Assembly (NCBI GenBank): GCA_038227045.1
Contig: JBBRQD010000115.1
Span: 1-16,836 of the forward strand
From: JANXLS01 sp038227045
GTDB lineage: Bacteria > Planctomycetota > SZUA-567 > H5-PLA8
Reading direction: 5' to 3'
Length of the DNA stretch: 16,836 nt
Part shown: piece after piece, positions 16,370 to 16,836 of the stretch
Position numbering within the stretch: the first letter of the stretch is position 1
How the letters are laid out: each line of letters starts with the position of its first letter
The notes under the pieces: generated by a model
Database searches by the model: none
What the model was told of the DNA's origin: nothing
The model's input: only the letters and a program-made list of their open reading frames with translations
Position numbers and translations under genes: made by a program

Positions 16370-16399
16370 TTGCACCTATAGCATAGGTTGCACCTGGTG
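16370..16399. promoter_or_regulatory. Operator-like palindrome with direct repeats
   Basis: TTGCACCT occurs twice (16370-16377 and 16388-16395), 18 bases apart. Between and over them is the inverted repeat ACCTAT-AGC-ATAGGT (16374-16388), followed by a small palindrome CACC-T-GGTG (16391-16399). The cluster lies about 35-65 bases upstream of the candidate -35 box for the minus-strand genes, a position typical of activator sites. No known regulator motif is recognised. Confidence 0.35.
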
Positions 16400-16409
16400 A
16401 CGTTGTACG

Positions 16410-16437
16410 AGCCCGAACAATCAAAATGATGCGGGCT
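16410..16437 (-). terminator. Hairpin directly after the right-hand fragment, weak terminator candidate
   Basis: AGCCCG (16410-16415) pairs with CGGGCT (16432-16437) around a 16-base loop that may add an ATC/GAT pairing. On the minus strand it begins right after the TAA of the fragment at 16438. There is no T-run after it on the minus strand and only TTT on the plus strand, so it does not meet the usual intrinsic-terminator pattern. It may still end transcription or mark the end of an older gene. Confidence 0.3.
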
Positions 16438-16644
16438 TTAAGTCGATCGCTGTAAAATGCGCTCAATTTTTTTCTTGAGCACGTCGGCTTTCAATGGGCG
16501 AGAGAGGATGTCTCGAGCGTAAAATTGAACGGCACGCTCCGCGTCGGCGTCGCAGATCGTGTTGCAGCCACTGAACAGGATCGGAAAGCTGCGCAGGGCT
16601 TTATTCGAGCGGATTTTCTGGGCAAAATACACATCAAACTTTGG
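16438..16644 (-). pseudogene. C-terminal half of a response-regulator receiver domain, truncated
   Basis: The frame that ends with TAA at 16438 reads PKFDVYFAQKIRSN, KALRSFPILFSGCN, then ADAERAVQFYARDILSRPLK and ends in DVLKKKIERILQRST. This follows the second half of a receiver domain: helix 3, strand 4 with the conserved Ser (LFSG), helix 4, strand 5 with the x-P-L motif, helix 5. The invariant Lys before Pro is Arg here (SRPLK). The half with the phosphorylated Asp and the acidic pair is missing: an in-frame TAG sits at 16645-16647 and another stop lies 8 codons further up. A GTG at 16632 could start a 64-residue product, but a lone half-domain would not fold normally. I read it as a remnant. 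Confidence 0.5.
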
Positions 16645-16836
16645 CTATTCAACGGCGTCGTGCCGTCAGCATCGCGGGAAGTGGTCATGCACGGGTTCTC
16701 GGGTGGTTTTACTCCACTGTTCTTTTCGCATTCGCCCTGTCTCATCTTTGCAAGGAACGCGAATTCCGCGGCGGTCAACTTGTCGCCGCGCTCCAGCCGC
16801 TCCAGAATTTTCTCCATCGCCAACCGTTCGATCTTG
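16491..16836 (-). CDS. Partial ORF from the right edge, probably frameshifted
   Basis: The frame open from the right edge reads KIERLAMEKILERLERGDKL, then TAAEFAFLAKMRQGECEKNS, a plausible helical protein, followed by a polar stretch to about NSQ near 16645. After that it becomes unlike natural protein (PRKSARIKPC, RSCSVAATRSATPTRS) and overlaps the receiver-domain frame. The simplest reading is one former gene whose frame and middle part were lost, with its end now in the frame of 16438-16644. No family is recognised for the first part. A ATG at 16818 could also start a short gene. Confidence is low because most of it lies outside the window. Confidence 0.3.
   Translation of the reverse strand, partial: KIERLAMEKILERLERGDKLTAAEFAFLAKMRQGECEKNSGVKPPENPCMTTSRDADGTTPLNSQSLMCILPRKSARIKPCAAFRSCSVAATRSATPTRSVPFNFTLETSSLAH

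Larger units (their letters stand above)
16225..16437. other. Intergenic control region
   Basis: 213 bases between the small secreted-protein gene and the fragment to its right. It is AT-rich in the middle and holds the ribosome binding site, the candidate promoter, the operator-like repeats and a hairpin. I see no ORF of its own: the plus-strand frame that crosses it is mostly the shadow of the secreted-protein gene. Confidence 0.6.

Overview
The window is almost entirely one enormous gene on the minus strand. It starts at an ATG at 15214 and stays open to the left edge, so at least 5,071 residues are visible and the C-terminus lies outside the window. A small secreted-protein gene (minus, 15268-16224) lies 53 bases upstream of it. 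The right end holds an intergenic regulatory-looking stretch and what looks like a decayed response-regulator fragment. I see no plus-strand gene, RNA gene, insertion sequence or CRISPR array. The organism is a diderm-type bacterium with mixed base composition. The style of the giant protein (DUF1349-like, PA14, fibronectin III, Kelch with ATLLPNGKV motifs, HAF and RHS modules in one chain) is what I know from Verrucomicrobiota and relatives; that placement is inference.

Layout of the giant protein from N to C (right to left): a signal peptide; two tandem DUF1349/LamG-like plus bacterial Ig units; four tandem PA14 domains; a fibronectin III domain; two tandem Ig-like units; seven Kelch repeats; an HYR domain; fibronectin III and Ig-like domains; seven HAF-type repeats; three more fibronectin III domains with an Ig-like domain between them; a long array of Ig-like modules bounded by D-x-T/S-x-P motifs; about 400 residues of unrecognised sequence with an EF-hand-like loop; then about 1,200 residues of RHS/YD repeats that run off the window.

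The protein reads as an exported, multi-adhesive stalk that carries an RHS shell. PA14, DUF1349-like and Kelch/HAF modules are plausible glycan or protein binding heads, Ig and FN3 modules are spacers, and RHS repeats in other systems build a cocoon around a C-terminal payload. The payload, if any, is not visible. The upstream 318-residue protein (signal peptide, proline-rich ends, charged helical middle) is positioned as an operon partner.

The most notable points are two separate seven-repeat, propeller-type arrays (Kelch and HAF) in one RHS polypeptide, recent internal duplication visible at nucleotide level, the unrecognised module before the RHS domain, and the unknown co-transcribed partner.
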